Assembly (NCBI GenBank): GCA_947627365.1
Contig: CANQVT010000025.1
Span: forward strand, 1-33,521
Source: an uncultured Lachnospiraceae bacterium
GTDB lineage: Bacteria > Bacillota > Clostridia > Lachnospirales > Lachnospiraceae
DNA: 33,521 bases
Reading direction: 5' to 3'
The notes under the pieces: generated by a model
Told to the model about the DNA's origin: nothing
Database searches by the model: none
Seen by the model: the letters and a program-made list of their open reading frames with translations, nothing else
Translations under genes and position numbers: made by a program
In this document: one piece after another, positions 7,367-15,816 of the stretch
Numbering within the stretch: position 1 is the first letter of the stretch
Layout: the number at the start of each line of letters is the position of its first letter

Positions 7367-8545
7367 ATGGAATTTCAATCCGCTAACGAAAGAAACCTCG
7401 AAACAATCCCGGTCGGTGAGCTTGGCATTATCGCGCTGAAGAGCTGCGAGACACTCGGGAAAAAGATTAACGATTATATCGTACAATGGCGCAGGGAACG
7501 TGAGCATGAGCATTTGGGAAGCCCGCTTCTGCAGACCTACTCCAGGGATTCTTATCTTGTCGAAACCAGCGTCCCCCGCTTTGGTTCCGGGGAGGCAAAG
7601 GGCATCATCAATGACTCCGTCCGCGGCGACGACCTCTATATCCTCGTGGACGTCTGCAATTATAGCCTGACCTACTCGCTGTGCGGGCACACGAACCACA
7701 TGTCCCCGGACGATCACTTTCAGGATCTGAAGCGCATTATTGCCGCCGTCGGCGGAAAGGCGCGCCGCATCAACGTCATCATGCCGTTTCTCTATGAGAG
7801 CCGCCAGCACCGGCGCACCGGCCGCGAATCGCTCGACTGTGCGCTTGCGCTGCAGGAGCTCGTCAAGATGGGCGTGGACAATATCATCACCTTCGACGCG
7901 CACGATCCGCGCGTACAGAACGCGATCCCGCTGCACGGTTTCGAGACAGTGCAGCCGATTTATCAGTTCATCAAGGGATTGTACAAGGCCGCCCCGGATC
8001 TCAAGGTCGACCCGGATCACCTGATGATCATCAGCCCGGACGAGGGCGCCGCGGGCCGCGCGATCTACATGGCCAACCTGCTCGGCGTGGACATGGGAAT
8101 GTTCTACAAGAGGCGCGACTACGCGCATATCGTGGACGGGCGCAATCCGATCGTGGCGCACGAATTTCTCGGCTCTGACGTAAGCGGCAAGGACGTCGTG
8201 ATCCTCGACGATATGATCTCCTCGGGCGACAGCATGATCGACGTCGCCACAGAGCTGAAGAAGCGCAACGCGTCCCGTATCTTCATCTGCTCGACCTTCG
8301 GCCTGTTCACGAACGGTCTCGAAAAATTCGACCGCGCGCATGAGCAGGGCCTGTTCTACGCGATGCTGACGACCAACCTGGTCTACCAGACGCCGGAGCT
8401 TCTGCAGAAGCCGTACTACACCGGCTGCGACCTGAGCAAATACATCGCGCTGCTGATCGACACGCTGAACCACGACGGCTCGGTGAGCGATCTGCTCAAC
8501 CCGGTCGACCGCATCAACGCGTTCCTCGCGAAGCACAGGGATTAG
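7367..8545 (+). CDS. prs: Ribose-phosphate pyrophosphokinase (PRPP synthetase), long form
   Basis: Makes PRPP from ribose-5-phosphate and ATP for nucleotide, His and Trp synthesis. The 392 residues contain MPFLYESRQHRR, the divalent-cation/ATP signature region FDAHDPRVQNAIP (equivalent to the DLH signature), the flexible-loop KRR (MFYKRRDYAH), and the PRPP loop VVILDDMISSGDSM (about 275-289). Classical enzymes are about 310-320 residues. This one is longer by roughly 70, with an N-terminal extension and an elongated C-terminus, and its loops diverge from the classical class I sequence. ATG 7367 follows GAGGAG. It follows the replication genes but has its own promoter. Confidence 0.9.
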   Translation: MEFQSANERNLETIPVGELGIIALKSCETLGKKINDYIVQWRREREHEHLGSPLLQTYSRDSYLVETSVPRFGSGEAKGIINDSVRGDDLYILVDVCNYSLTYSLCGHTNHMSPDDHFQDLKRIIAAVGGKARRINVIMPFLYESRQHRRTGRESLDCALALQELVKMGVDNIITFDAHDPRVQNAIPLHGFETVQPIYQFIKGLYKAAPDLKVDPDHLMIISPDEGAAGRAIYMANLLGVDMGMFYKRRDYAHIVDGRNPIVAHEFLGSDVSGKDVVILDDMISSGDSMIDVATELKKRNASRIFICSTFGLFTNGLEKFDRAHEQGLFYAMLTTNLVYQTPELLQKPYYTGCDLSKYIALLIDTLNHDGSVSDLLNPVDRINAFLAKHRD

Positions 8546-8619
8546 AGAAAAGCAGACATCCGGCAGTACCCTTTCGAGTATTTCCCTCGGAAACCAGCAA
8601 AAGATACGGCTTTTGGATT

Positions 8620-10500
8620 TTATCTTTCCGTGTAGTACTGCGCCTGCGCATGCCAGAGCTCATAATATTTTCCGCTCTCGTCGGCGGCCAGCTCGTCGTG
8701 CGTCCCCATCTGGACGATACGCCCCTCGTGAAACACGGCGATCTCATCGCAGAACTTGCAGGAGGACAGGCGGTGCGAGATGTAGATCGCAGTCTTGTCG
8801 CCGGTGATCTCATCAAACTTGCCGTAGATCTCCGCCTCCGCGATCGGGTCGAGCGCCGCGGTCGGCTCGTCCAGAATGATAAACGGGGCGTCCTTATAAA
8901 GCGCCCGGGCGATCGCGATCTTCTGCGCCTCTCCGCCCGAAATCTCTACTCCATCTTCCGTAAAATCCTTATACAACTGGGTATCCAGCCCGTCGGGCAG
9001 GGTCTCCAGGCGCTCCCCGAAGCCCGCGTCGAGCAGGGCTTTTTTTACTTTCGCCCCATCGTAATCCACGCAACCCGCCACGTTGCTGCCCAGCGGCTGG
9101 GAGAGTAGCTGGAAATCCTGGAACACGATGGAGAAGATGTCCATGTAGTCCCGGTAATTGTACTTGCGGATGTCGATGCCGTTTAAGAGAATCTGACCCT
9201 CCTGCGGATCGTACAGGCGGCACAGCAGCTTGATAAAGGTCGTCTTGCCGCTGCCGTTCTCTCCCACGATCGCCAGTCGTCTCCCGACTTTGAACTTCAT
9301 ACTGACGTTTTTCAGCGCCCAAATCTGCGAGCCGGGATAACGGAACGAGACATTGCGAAACTCCACCTCATACTGTCGGTCGGAGCGTTTCTCCGTGGTC
9401 AGGCTTCCCTGATACATCGCGTTGGGAATATCCAGAAATCTGAAGGTCGTATCCAGATATCCGGCGTTTGTCCTGAGAAAGCCGAACAGGTTCGTCAGCT
9501 CATAGACACTGCCCGCCATCGCCGTCACAGCTCCCACATACCGGGTAACGCTGCCCACATCGAAAGCTCCGGCCCAGGCCTTCAGGCAGGTGAACACATA
9601 GATAAAGCCGGTGATGACCGCAGTAATACCCGTCCCAAGGCCCTGAAAGATCCCCAGCGGTCCTCTCGCTTTTTTTGCGATGGAGCCGTCCGCACCAAAC
9701 GCCAGGTTTTTATCCCAGTAAGCGCTGACGAGGTTTTGCTGATCGTACATCCGAATATCCGTTCCGCGCCCTTTCTTCAAGCCGATGAAGCCAAAGAAGC
9801 TGAACAGACGGTTCCCAAAGGTAGCCTCTCCGGCCGCGCTGCCCCAGTAGGCGATCACCCGGACATTGCAGGCGCCGGCAAACAGACTGACAAGTACCAG
9901 AACGGCCGCCAGCGCCAGAATAAACAGCGGGCTGTTCAGGATCACAAGCCTGCCCGCGGTCTGAGGAACAGGCGAGGTAAACAGGCTCACCGTCAGGGCG
10001 ACGCCGCTCAAGATTCCAATCATACTTTGCAAACCGTTTTCATACAGATCCGGAGCGCGCATCAGTCCCCAGTCGGCCCAGTTTTCGTTCTGCATGATCT
10101 GCGTGCGAAGGTCATGGATTTCCTGCCTGTCCATATCGGCGTAATCCATGGAAAACATTTTCTGCGCGAACAGAATTTCCTTGCGGCCGTACAGATCGTC
10201 GGTCAGGGTCTCCTTCCGCTGAAAAAGAAGGGCTTTTAAGACCGCAAACGCCCCGGTACACAGCACTCCGGCGGCGACCCATTTCCACAAGATCTCCGCG
10301 CGGCGCGCAAGCGCCAGCTCTTTCAGGATCTGCGCCGAGAAGAATACCGCAATATATGGCGTCAGGGCCCCGACCACAGCAGAAAGCGTCACGACCGCAA
10401 AAAACCTCGGACTTACCTTTCCAAGCAGCTTCGCCGCGCGCAGATGCACGGAGAGGGCATGGCTTATCGCAACTTTCTTTTCTACCTCTTTCTCTTCCAT
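8620..10500 (-). CDS. ABC transporter, fused membrane and ATPase half-transporter (second of pair)
   Basis: Exporter-type half-transporter in the membrane. In 626 residues an N-terminal six-helix region (about 30-330) is followed by an ATPase with Walker A GENGSGKTT, Q-loop FQDF, signature ISGGEAQKIAIARAL, Walker B FIILDEPTAALDP and switch His in YISHRLSS. All catalytic residues are present. ATG 10500 follows AGGAG; the TTG two codons earlier is too close to it. It lies 64 nt downstream of a related half-transporter, so the two probably form a heterodimer. Substrate is unknown; peptide or antimicrobial efflux is plausible because a LytTR/GHKL pair lies upstream. Confidence 0.93.
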   Translation of the reverse strand: MEEKEVEKKVAISHALSVHLRAAKLLGKVSPRFFAVVTLSAVVGALTPYIAVFFSAQILKELALARRAEILWKWVAAGVLCTGAFAVLKALLFQRKETLTDDLYGRKEILFAQKMFSMDYADMDRQEIHDLRTQIMQNENWADWGLMRAPDLYENGLQSMIGILSGVALTVSLFTSPVPQTAGRLVILNSPLFILALAAVLVLVSLFAGACNVRVIAYWGSAAGEATFGNRLFSFFGFIGLKKGRGTDIRMYDQQNLVSAYWDKNLAFGADGSIAKKARGPLGIFQGLGTGITAVITGFIYVFTCLKAWAGAFDVGSVTRYVGAVTAMAGSVYELTNLFGFLRTNAGYLDTTFRFLDIPNAMYQGSLTTEKRSDRQYEVEFRNVSFRYPGSQIWALKNVSMKFKVGRRLAIVGENGSGKTTFIKLLCRLYDPQEGQILLNGIDIRKYNYRDYMDIFSIVFQDFQLLSQPLGSNVAGCVDYDGAKVKKALLDAGFGERLETLPDGLDTQLYKDFTEDGVEISGGEAQKIAIARALYKDAPFIILDEPTAALDPIAEAEIYGKFDEITGDKTAIYISHRLSSCKFCDEIAVFHEGRIVQMGTHDELAADESGKYYELWHAQAQYYTER

Positions 10501-10564
10501 TGTCAAAACTCCTTTCCTTTCCGAGCTATACCGCGCTTATCTGAAAATTCGTTCCTATCCATCA

Positions 10565-12373
10565 TCAGAACTCCTTTCCCTCCTGATAGTAGCGGCTCTG
10601 CACCTCGAAGAGCTTCGCGTACTCGCCGCCCGCCGCCAGCAAGCTCTCATGAGTGCCCTCCTCCGCAACGCGGCCGTCCGCCAGGAAAATGATACGGTCG
10701 CAGAATCTGGTCGAGGCAAGGCGATGGGAAATAAACACCGCGGTCTTCCCTGCCGTCATATCGCTGTATTTCAGATAGATATCGTTCTCCGCGATGGGAT
10801 CGAGAGCGGCGGTCGGTTCGTCCAGCATGAGGATGGGGGCATTCTTGTACAATGCCCGCGCCAGCATCAGGCGCTGCGTCTGCCCTCCGGAAAACAGCAC
10901 GCCATCCAGATAGACCTCCCGGCCGACATGCGTGTCAAGGCCATCCGGCAATTCGGCAATTGTTTTCGAAAGCCCTGCTTTTTGAACACATTTCTGAACT
11001 CTGTCCATATCGATCTGACGGTTTGTCTGGGCAATATTCTCGGCGACCGTCACATCCAGAATGGAAAACTCCTGAAACACCGCGCTGAAAAGCCCATAGT
11101 ATTCCCTGCGGTTAAAGTCCCGGATGTCCCTGCCGTTCAAAAGCACGCGCCCTTTCGTGGGATCAAACAGTCCGCAGAGCAGCCTGACCAGCGTGGTCTT
11201 TCCGGCGCCGTTCAGTCCGACAACCGCCAGCTTTTCGCCCGGATGAATGGTCAGATCCAGCTCGTGGATCGTGTCTTTCTCGGCTCCCGGATAGCGGAAG
11301 GACACGTTTTCCAGTCTCAACTCGTAGCTCTCCGCGGCCGGAACCGCCTCCCCCTCCTCGAACTTAAAGGGCTCCGGATATTCCAGATATTCCCGGACGC
11401 AGGAGATGTCCAGACTCTGCTTGTGCAGCTTCGCGGTCTGCTGCAGAATCCCCATAATCCACTCGGTAAATCCCGTGACCGCCGTGAAGTACAGCAGGAA
11501 TTCCGGCACGCCCAGGCCCTCCTCCAGCGCCCTGTGGATCAGATAGACATAGGCGATCCCGTTGCGGGCCGCCGTCAGCACGGCCTCCGTGATATCCGCC
11601 AGAAGCCGCATGCGCTCCACCTTCAGCCGGAAGTCCAGATAGACGTCATGGACATTCTTCAGCAGCTCGTTCAGCCAATCCTGCAGTCCGAAAATGCGGA
11701 TGTCCTTCGCCAGTTCCACCGATTCTGCCTTCTCCCGGATGTAACGTTTCTTCGCATAATAGACGTCCTCCGCTTCCCGGTGGGCGAATATCCAGTTGCT
11801 GCTGTAGCGGGACGCCAGAAAACCGATCAGGCAGGTGACGATGACCACGGCGAGCAGCACCCGGTCAAGACCTGACAGGATCGTCAGGTAAACCAGGAAG
11901 CCGCCGGTGTTCCGGAGCAGCAGAGTGAGCGTCTGCCAGATCAGCTCCGCCGCCTCCCGGTTGTCCTGACAGGCCATATACGCCTTTTCGCGGAGCTTGA
12001 TAAAATCCGCATCCAGCGTATTGGGGAAAGACGTCGTGTTGCTCTTCAAGCCGACCATGCCGATGATCACACTGCGCACATCCACCCGCGGGAACATGGT
12101 GTTCGTCACGATATAATCCTTCACGCTCAGTATCAGAAACAGAACGACGGTAAAGAAAAGGATCGTCCCCAGCAGAGAGCTGATCGCGGCGTGGCTCTCC
12201 ACGCGGCGCAGAATCTCCGGTGCGATGTAGAGCTGTGCCAGATTGTACAGAACTTCCAGCGCCGCGGTCAACACGCAGATTACCAGCACCCGTTTTCTCG
12301 TATTCCAGGCGATCTTCACCATCCAGCCCACATTCCGGGCGACGCCGTATTTCGGTTTTTTCTTTTCTTCCAT
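10565..12373 (-). CDS. ABC transporter, fused membrane and ATPase half-transporter (first of pair)
   Basis: A 602-residue exporter-type half-transporter: membrane helices at about 20-330, then Walker A GLNGAGKTT, FQEF Q-loop, signature FSGGQTQRLMLARAL, Walker B ILMLDEPTAALDP and switch His FISHRLAS. The ATG at 12373 (MEEKKKPKYGV) was preferred because AGGTG precedes it at 6 nt; the frame is open for 46 more codons upstream without a ribosome site. It is first of the two-gene exporter unit. A terminator (12547-12574) separates it from the upstream kinase gene, so it probably has its own promoter between 12380 and 12540. Confidence 0.93.
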   Translation of the reverse strand: MEEKKKPKYGVARNVGWMVKIAWNTRKRVLVICVLTAALEVLYNLAQLYIAPEILRRVESHAAISSLLGTILFFTVVLFLILSVKDYIVTNTMFPRVDVRSVIIGMVGLKSNTTSFPNTLDADFIKLREKAYMACQDNREAAELIWQTLTLLLRNTGGFLVYLTILSGLDRVLLAVVIVTCLIGFLASRYSSNWIFAHREAEDVYYAKKRYIREKAESVELAKDIRIFGLQDWLNELLKNVHDVYLDFRLKVERMRLLADITEAVLTAARNGIAYVYLIHRALEEGLGVPEFLLYFTAVTGFTEWIMGILQQTAKLHKQSLDISCVREYLEYPEPFKFEEGEAVPAAESYELRLENVSFRYPGAEKDTIHELDLTIHPGEKLAVVGLNGAGKTTLVRLLCGLFDPTKGRVLLNGRDIRDFNRREYYGLFSAVFQEFSILDVTVAENIAQTNRQIDMDRVQKCVQKAGLSKTIAELPDGLDTHVGREVYLDGVLFSGGQTQRLMLARALYKNAPILMLDEPTAALDPIAENDIYLKYSDMTAGKTAVFISHRLASTRFCDRIIFLADGRVAEEGTHESLLAAGGEYAKLFEVQSRYYQEGKEF

Positions 12374-12707
12374 TTGTCTCACCTCACTGCGCACGACATT
12401 GCTTATGAGCCGTGCCAGCACATTCGCCGTGCTAATATTCGCCGTGCCAACCTTGAAAGCCTGCGGCCTTTCCACCATGACGCGCTTTGTCGCCAGGCTC
12501 AAACTTTGCACAGCTCATTGCTTTCGTGAACATCCTACCATGAAAATTCGCCCCCGGGGCATTCCGGGGACGAATCGTTGTTCTCGGGTGATGAATTGCA
12601 GCCGATTGCTTCCGGCGGCGCCAAGCTTACAGCCTCAAAAAAACGAAGGCCACCTCAAAGAACAGGAAGCCGCGCCGCAATTATGAATAGGAAAGAATTA
12701 CATATCC
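12374..12707. other. Gene-free stretch between the ABC genes and the GHKL kinase gene
   Basis: Contains a minus-strand terminator (12547-12574) and, nearer the ABC gene, short direct repeats. ATTCGCCGTGC occurs at 12422-12432 and 12437-12447 (15-bp period), and its core GCCGTGC also at 12409-12415. No peptide-pheromone ORF with a ribosome site was found on either strand. The repeats could be a regulator site. Confidence 0.5.
12543..12574 (-). terminator. Rho-independent terminator after the regulator/kinase operon
   Basis: On the minus strand an 11-bp stem with one G-T pair (12547-12574, TTCGTCCCCGG pairing with a CCCCGGGG-CGAA arm) is followed by TTTT. It would end the transcript that includes the GHKL kinase before the ABC genes. 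Confidence 0.75.
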
Positions 12708-13379
12708 TTACGCCTGCGGGAGCAGGATTTCGGTCGTGAACGCCCCGTCCTCACTGTTGCGGCTGATATATCCGTCCAGCCGCTCCACGATCGAGTCGAT
12801 GCGGACAAGGCCGAAGCCGTGCCCCTCTCCCTTGGTGCTGCGGAAGCGCTTGCCCTCCTTTTTCAGCTTCTTCCCCGCGGTAAAGTTGGTGAAGGAAATG
12901 TAGAGCTGCGTGTTCCGCATATCCATATAGACGCGGATCCTGCGCTCTCCCTCCGGCAACTTCACGCTCGCCTCGATCGCGTTGTCAAAAAGATTGCCGA
13001 TGATGCAGCACAGATCGATCTCTGAGGATTTCAGCCGGACGGGAATGTGCGCGTCCGCCACGACCTCGATCCCTTTCGCCTTCGCGAGCGAAATCTTGGA
13101 ATTTAAGATGGCGTCGGTCATGGGATTGCCGGTCTTCACGACCGTGTCGACCGTCGTCAGATCCTCGTCGAGGAGATCCAGATAACGCCGGATGGCGGCC
13201 CAGTCCTCCGCGGCCGCGTATGCCTTCATCGTCTGAATATGGTTGCGGTAGTCGTGCCGCCAGCCCCGGATCTGCCGGTACATGTTGTCGACCTCCCGGT
13301 AATGTGTTTCGATCAGCTCATGCTGATAGGAAGCGATCTGCTTCTCGATTCTCTTCGAAAACAATCCCATTCGTTTCAC
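12708..13379 (-). CDS. Soluble GHKL-type sensor histidine kinase without a membrane domain
   Basis: 223 residues: a short N-terminal helix (about 8-40), the AgrC-type phosphoacceptor motif RHDYRNH (His42), N-box CCIIGNLFDNAIEA (about 123-136), and the glycine motif GHGFGLVRI of the HATPase_c domain. Usual AgrC-type kinases carry 6-7 N-terminal helices, all missing here. The start is supported by the 4-nt ATGA overlap with the upstream regulator's stop, so this is not an obvious truncation of a longer frame. It would act in the cytosol, either with another membrane sensor or on an internal signal. Its substrate is presumably the LytTR regulator encoded just before it. Confidence 0.88.
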   Translation of the reverse strand: MKRMGLFSKRIEKQIASYQHELIETHYREVDNMYRQIRGWRHDYRNHIQTMKAYAAAEDWAAIRRYLDLLDEDLTTVDTVVKTGNPMTDAILNSKISLAKAKGIEVVADAHIPVRLKSSEIDLCCIIGNLFDNAIEASVKLPEGERRIRVYMDMRNTQLYISFTNFTAGKKLKKEGKRFRSTKGEGHGFGLVRIDSIVERLDGYISRNSEDGAFTTEILLPQA

Positions 13380-14074
13380 CTCATGTTGATGATCGCCCGG
13401 TTAACCCCGTCGTACGCGCCCCGAGGCAGCGGGATCACACTCCCGTCGCTTAAGTATATGTCCGTCTTCGTCACACGGCTGATCTGTGTCAGATTGACGA
13501 TGGCGGAACGCCCCACCCGGTAAAAACGCTCGTCGAGCTGTCTGGCGAGCTCGCCCAGAGTCATTTTCACGGTGACGTCCAGGCCGGCATGTACCGTAAC
13601 ATAATTGCCAAACACATCCGCGTACCGAATCTGGTAGACCGGTACGCGCAGCATCTCGCCTCCGCTTTCAAAATGTAAGACTTTCTCGTTTCGGGAAAGT
13701 CTCTGTGCCGCACGGTCAAGTACAGAGCAGAGCTTCTCCTCCCGGACCGGCTTCATCAGATAATGAAGAGCCGCAACCTCGTACCCCTCGGAAATATAGT
13801 CGGAATACCCGGTGATAAAAATGATCTGCACGCTCTCGTTTTCCTGCCGGAGCTTTTTTGCCATCGTCACGCCGTCCATCGCGCCCATCTCAATATCCAG
13901 AAGCAGAATGTCGTAATCATTTTCCTCAGCGTAATGAAACAGGAAACTCTCGGCAGAAGCAAAAGACGCGATCTGTACCGCGTGGCCCGCGCGCGCCGCC
14001 CAACCCGCCGCCAGATTGGCAATGTACCGCCGGTCTGCCTCCGAATCGTCGCAAACCGCTATCTTGTAACTCAT
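13376..14074 (-). CDS. LytTR-family response regulator
   Basis: Two-component DNA-binding regulator of 232 residues. The receiver domain has acidic residues D9/D10, phosphoacceptor D60 (LLLDIEMGAMDG), T88 and K108 (LMKPV). The C-terminal LytTR domain (about 130-232) includes YADVFGNYVTVH, FYRVGRSAIVNLTQI and the YLSDGSVIPLPRGAY end. It is cotranscribed with the YhaN-like ATPase gene (26 nt upstream) and overlaps the kinase gene by 4 nt. The start region is odd. The sequence ATGATGAAAAG is duplicated directly before the ATG, and the only AAGG is about 22 nt away. Its targets may include the ABC exporter genes downstream. Confidence 0.93.
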   Translation of the reverse strand: MSYKIAVCDDSEADRRYIANLAAGWAARAGHAVQIASFASAESFLFHYAEENDYDILLLDIEMGAMDGVTMAKKLRQENESVQIIFITGYSDYISEGYEVAALHYLMKPVREEKLCSVLDRAAQRLSRNEKVLHFESGGEMLRVPVYQIRYADVFGNYVTVHAGLDVTVKMTLGELARQLDERFYRVGRSAIVNLTQISRVTKTDIYLSDGSVIPLPRGAYDGVNRAIINMR

Positions 14075-14100
14075 CTTTTCATCATCTTTTCATCATCCTT

Positions 14101-15816
14101 TTATACTTGTTGAATCCTCTGCAGAATCTCTCGCTCGCGCTTCTGACAGGTAAAGAGGATCACCTGACGGCCGCAGCCCTTCAGCCAGCGAAGAGCCGCC
14201 TCGAGGCGCTCGTCGTCGTACAGGGCAAACGGCTCGTCCAGAAGAACCGGAAGGCGGTTCTCCCCGCAGAGCAGCTCGGCAGCGGCCATGCGCAGGGCGA
14301 AATAAATCTGCTGCATCGTCCCGCCGCTGACCTGGTACAGCCCAAGCACACGGGACGGCGTGTGGATCCGCACCTCCGCGGTCTCGTCCAGCAGGATACG
14401 GTTGTAGCGTCCCCCGGTAAGCTCGGAAAGAATCTCCGAGGCACGCTCGTTCACCTGCCGCCCCGACTGCGCGTAGATACCCGAGGACAGATCACAGATC
14501 CGGTCAATCGCCAGCGTCAGCGCCGCGATCTCCGTGTCCGCGTCCTCCGGCCTGACATGACTCTGATACAAGGTCTCCAGCTCATCCTGAAGCTTCTGGT
14601 ACGCTTCCTCGCGCCTGCGGATCTCCTCCGCGAGATAACGGTCCCGCGGATCCGGCCGCACCGAGCCGCCCGCATAGCTTCCCGGCGCTCCCTGTCTGTC
14701 GCCGCTCCTGCGCCATCCCGATCCCAGCGTTCTCTCATCGTAGGCAAATTGACCTGGCTGCCCGCCGTTCTCTGGGTATGTAGGCTCTTCTTTCTCCTCT
14801 GGCCGGAACATCAGCTTTACCGGGACGATCAGCGCCAGAAAAAGGACGCCGCAAATCCCCAGGAAGATCCGTGTCTTCAGATCCTTCAGCAGATACGCTG
14901 CCGCAAGGCAGAGGGCACCTATGAGAAGAAGCAGCAGCCGGATCACCAGACGGCTCTTGCGGTAGAAGGTCTCGTCGTCCTCCCCGAGGTCGGGCAAAGC
15001 CTCCTGTCCCCGGCGGTCTGCATATCCCGGATCCTGTGCGCCGTATCCGAAGCCTTCTCTGCCATAGCCGGACATCCGGCCGTCTGCGCGGCCTCGTCCG
15101 GACGGCCTGCCGTCCTCGTATCCACGCCCTTGCCCGACGCGCCTCTGTGCCGGATTTCCGTACTGCTCCCTCATCAGATCGATCTCGACCCGCAGCTGCT
15201 CAGCCTTCGCCTGCCGGTCCGCGATCCGGGCTTCCATCGCCTCGTCGTCCCGCTTTTTCTGCTGCTCCATCTGCTTTTTTCTCCTGCGCAGATTCTGCAG
15301 CGCCTGCGAGACGTCCGTCTGTCCGCCGGGAGCGCCGTCACTGTTGACCATATAACGCCGAAGCTCCTGCGCGAGCGCCTCCGTCGTCTCCGCCCCGGAC
15401 TGAGGGATGCACAGCGTATTGGCAAAGGCCGCCTCCCCGACGCCTCCGAGCAGCACATCCATCGCCTGCTCCGGCTGCGGCGATTCCCAGAGCGTTGTCT
15501 CACAGGTCACCGCAAGCGGCTTTGTACTCCGGTCGAAGCAGCGGTCGATCCGGTAGATCTGACCTTTGCTCTCGATCTTCATGCTCCCCAGAAACGCGCC
15601 CGGCGCGTCCCACGGCTGGCGGAGCTGATATTCGTCATTTCTGGCCGCCTTTCCGCGCGCGCGGGAAAGCCCGAACAGCATCGCGGTAATGAACGAATGG
15701 ATCGTCGTCTTCCCGGTCTCGTTGCCTCCGTAGATAATGTTCAGTCCGGGCTTGAGCGCAATCCTGTGGTTTTCAAATTTTCCGTAGTGCTGCAGAAACA
15801 GCTCGCGTATTTCCAT
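14101..15816 (-). CDS. Short membrane-anchored Rad50/SbcC (YhaN)-like ATPase
   Basis: Likely ATPase partner of the nuclease encoded just upstream. In 571 residues it has an AAA_23-type N-terminus with Walker A GGNETGKT (30-37), a brief coiled-coil (about 180-225), a Gly/Arg/Tyr-rich low-complexity stretch (about 225-275), two adjacent membrane helices (about 290-312 and 317-338), a second Gly/Ser/Arg-rich linker, another short helix, then the ABC signature VSGGTMQQ (about 495) and Walker B LPVLLDEPFALYDD (about 522). No CxxC zinc hook is present. B. subtilis YhaN also has a central hydrophobic segment but is about 960 residues. The ATG at 15816 overlaps the nuclease stop (TAATG), with GGAGGAG before it. 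Confidence 0.85.
   Translation of the reverse strand: MEIRELFLQHYGKFENHRIALKPGLNIIYGGNETGKTTIHSFITAMLFGLSRARGKAARNDEYQLRQPWDAPGAFLGSMKIESKGQIYRIDRCFDRSTKPLAVTCETTLWESPQPEQAMDVLLGGVGEAAFANTLCIPQSGAETTEALAQELRRYMVNSDGAPGGQTDVSQALQNLRRRKKQMEQQKKRDDEAMEARIADRQAKAEQLRVEIDLMREQYGNPAQRRVGQGRGYEDGRPSGRGRADGRMSGYGREGFGYGAQDPGYADRRGQEALPDLGEDDETFYRKSRLVIRLLLLLIGALCLAAAYLLKDLKTRIFLGICGVLFLALIVPVKLMFRPEEKEEPTYPENGGQPGQFAYDERTLGSGWRRSGDRQGAPGSYAGGSVRPDPRDRYLAEEIRRREEAYQKLQDELETLYQSHVRPEDADTEIAALTLAIDRICDLSSGIYAQSGRQVNERASEILSELTGGRYNRILLDETAEVRIHTPSRVLGLYQVSGGTMQQIYFALRMAAAELLCGENRLPVLLDEPFALYDDERLEAALRWLKGCGRQVILFTCQKREREILQRIQQV

Noticed and set aside
8546-8619. Terminator between the convergent prs and ABC genes
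   Set aside because: Only a weak bulged TTTCGAG/CTCGGAAA pairing could be found and no GC-rich stem next to a T-tract.
12374-12511. 46-codon N-terminal extension of the first ABC transporter
   Set aside because: No ribosome site upstream, direct-repeat DNA within it, and a good site at the later ATG 12373.
12374-12707. Agr-type peptide pheromone or AgrB gene between kinase and exporters
   Set aside because: Only tiny unsupported ORFs without ribosome sites; the region is terminator plus repeats.
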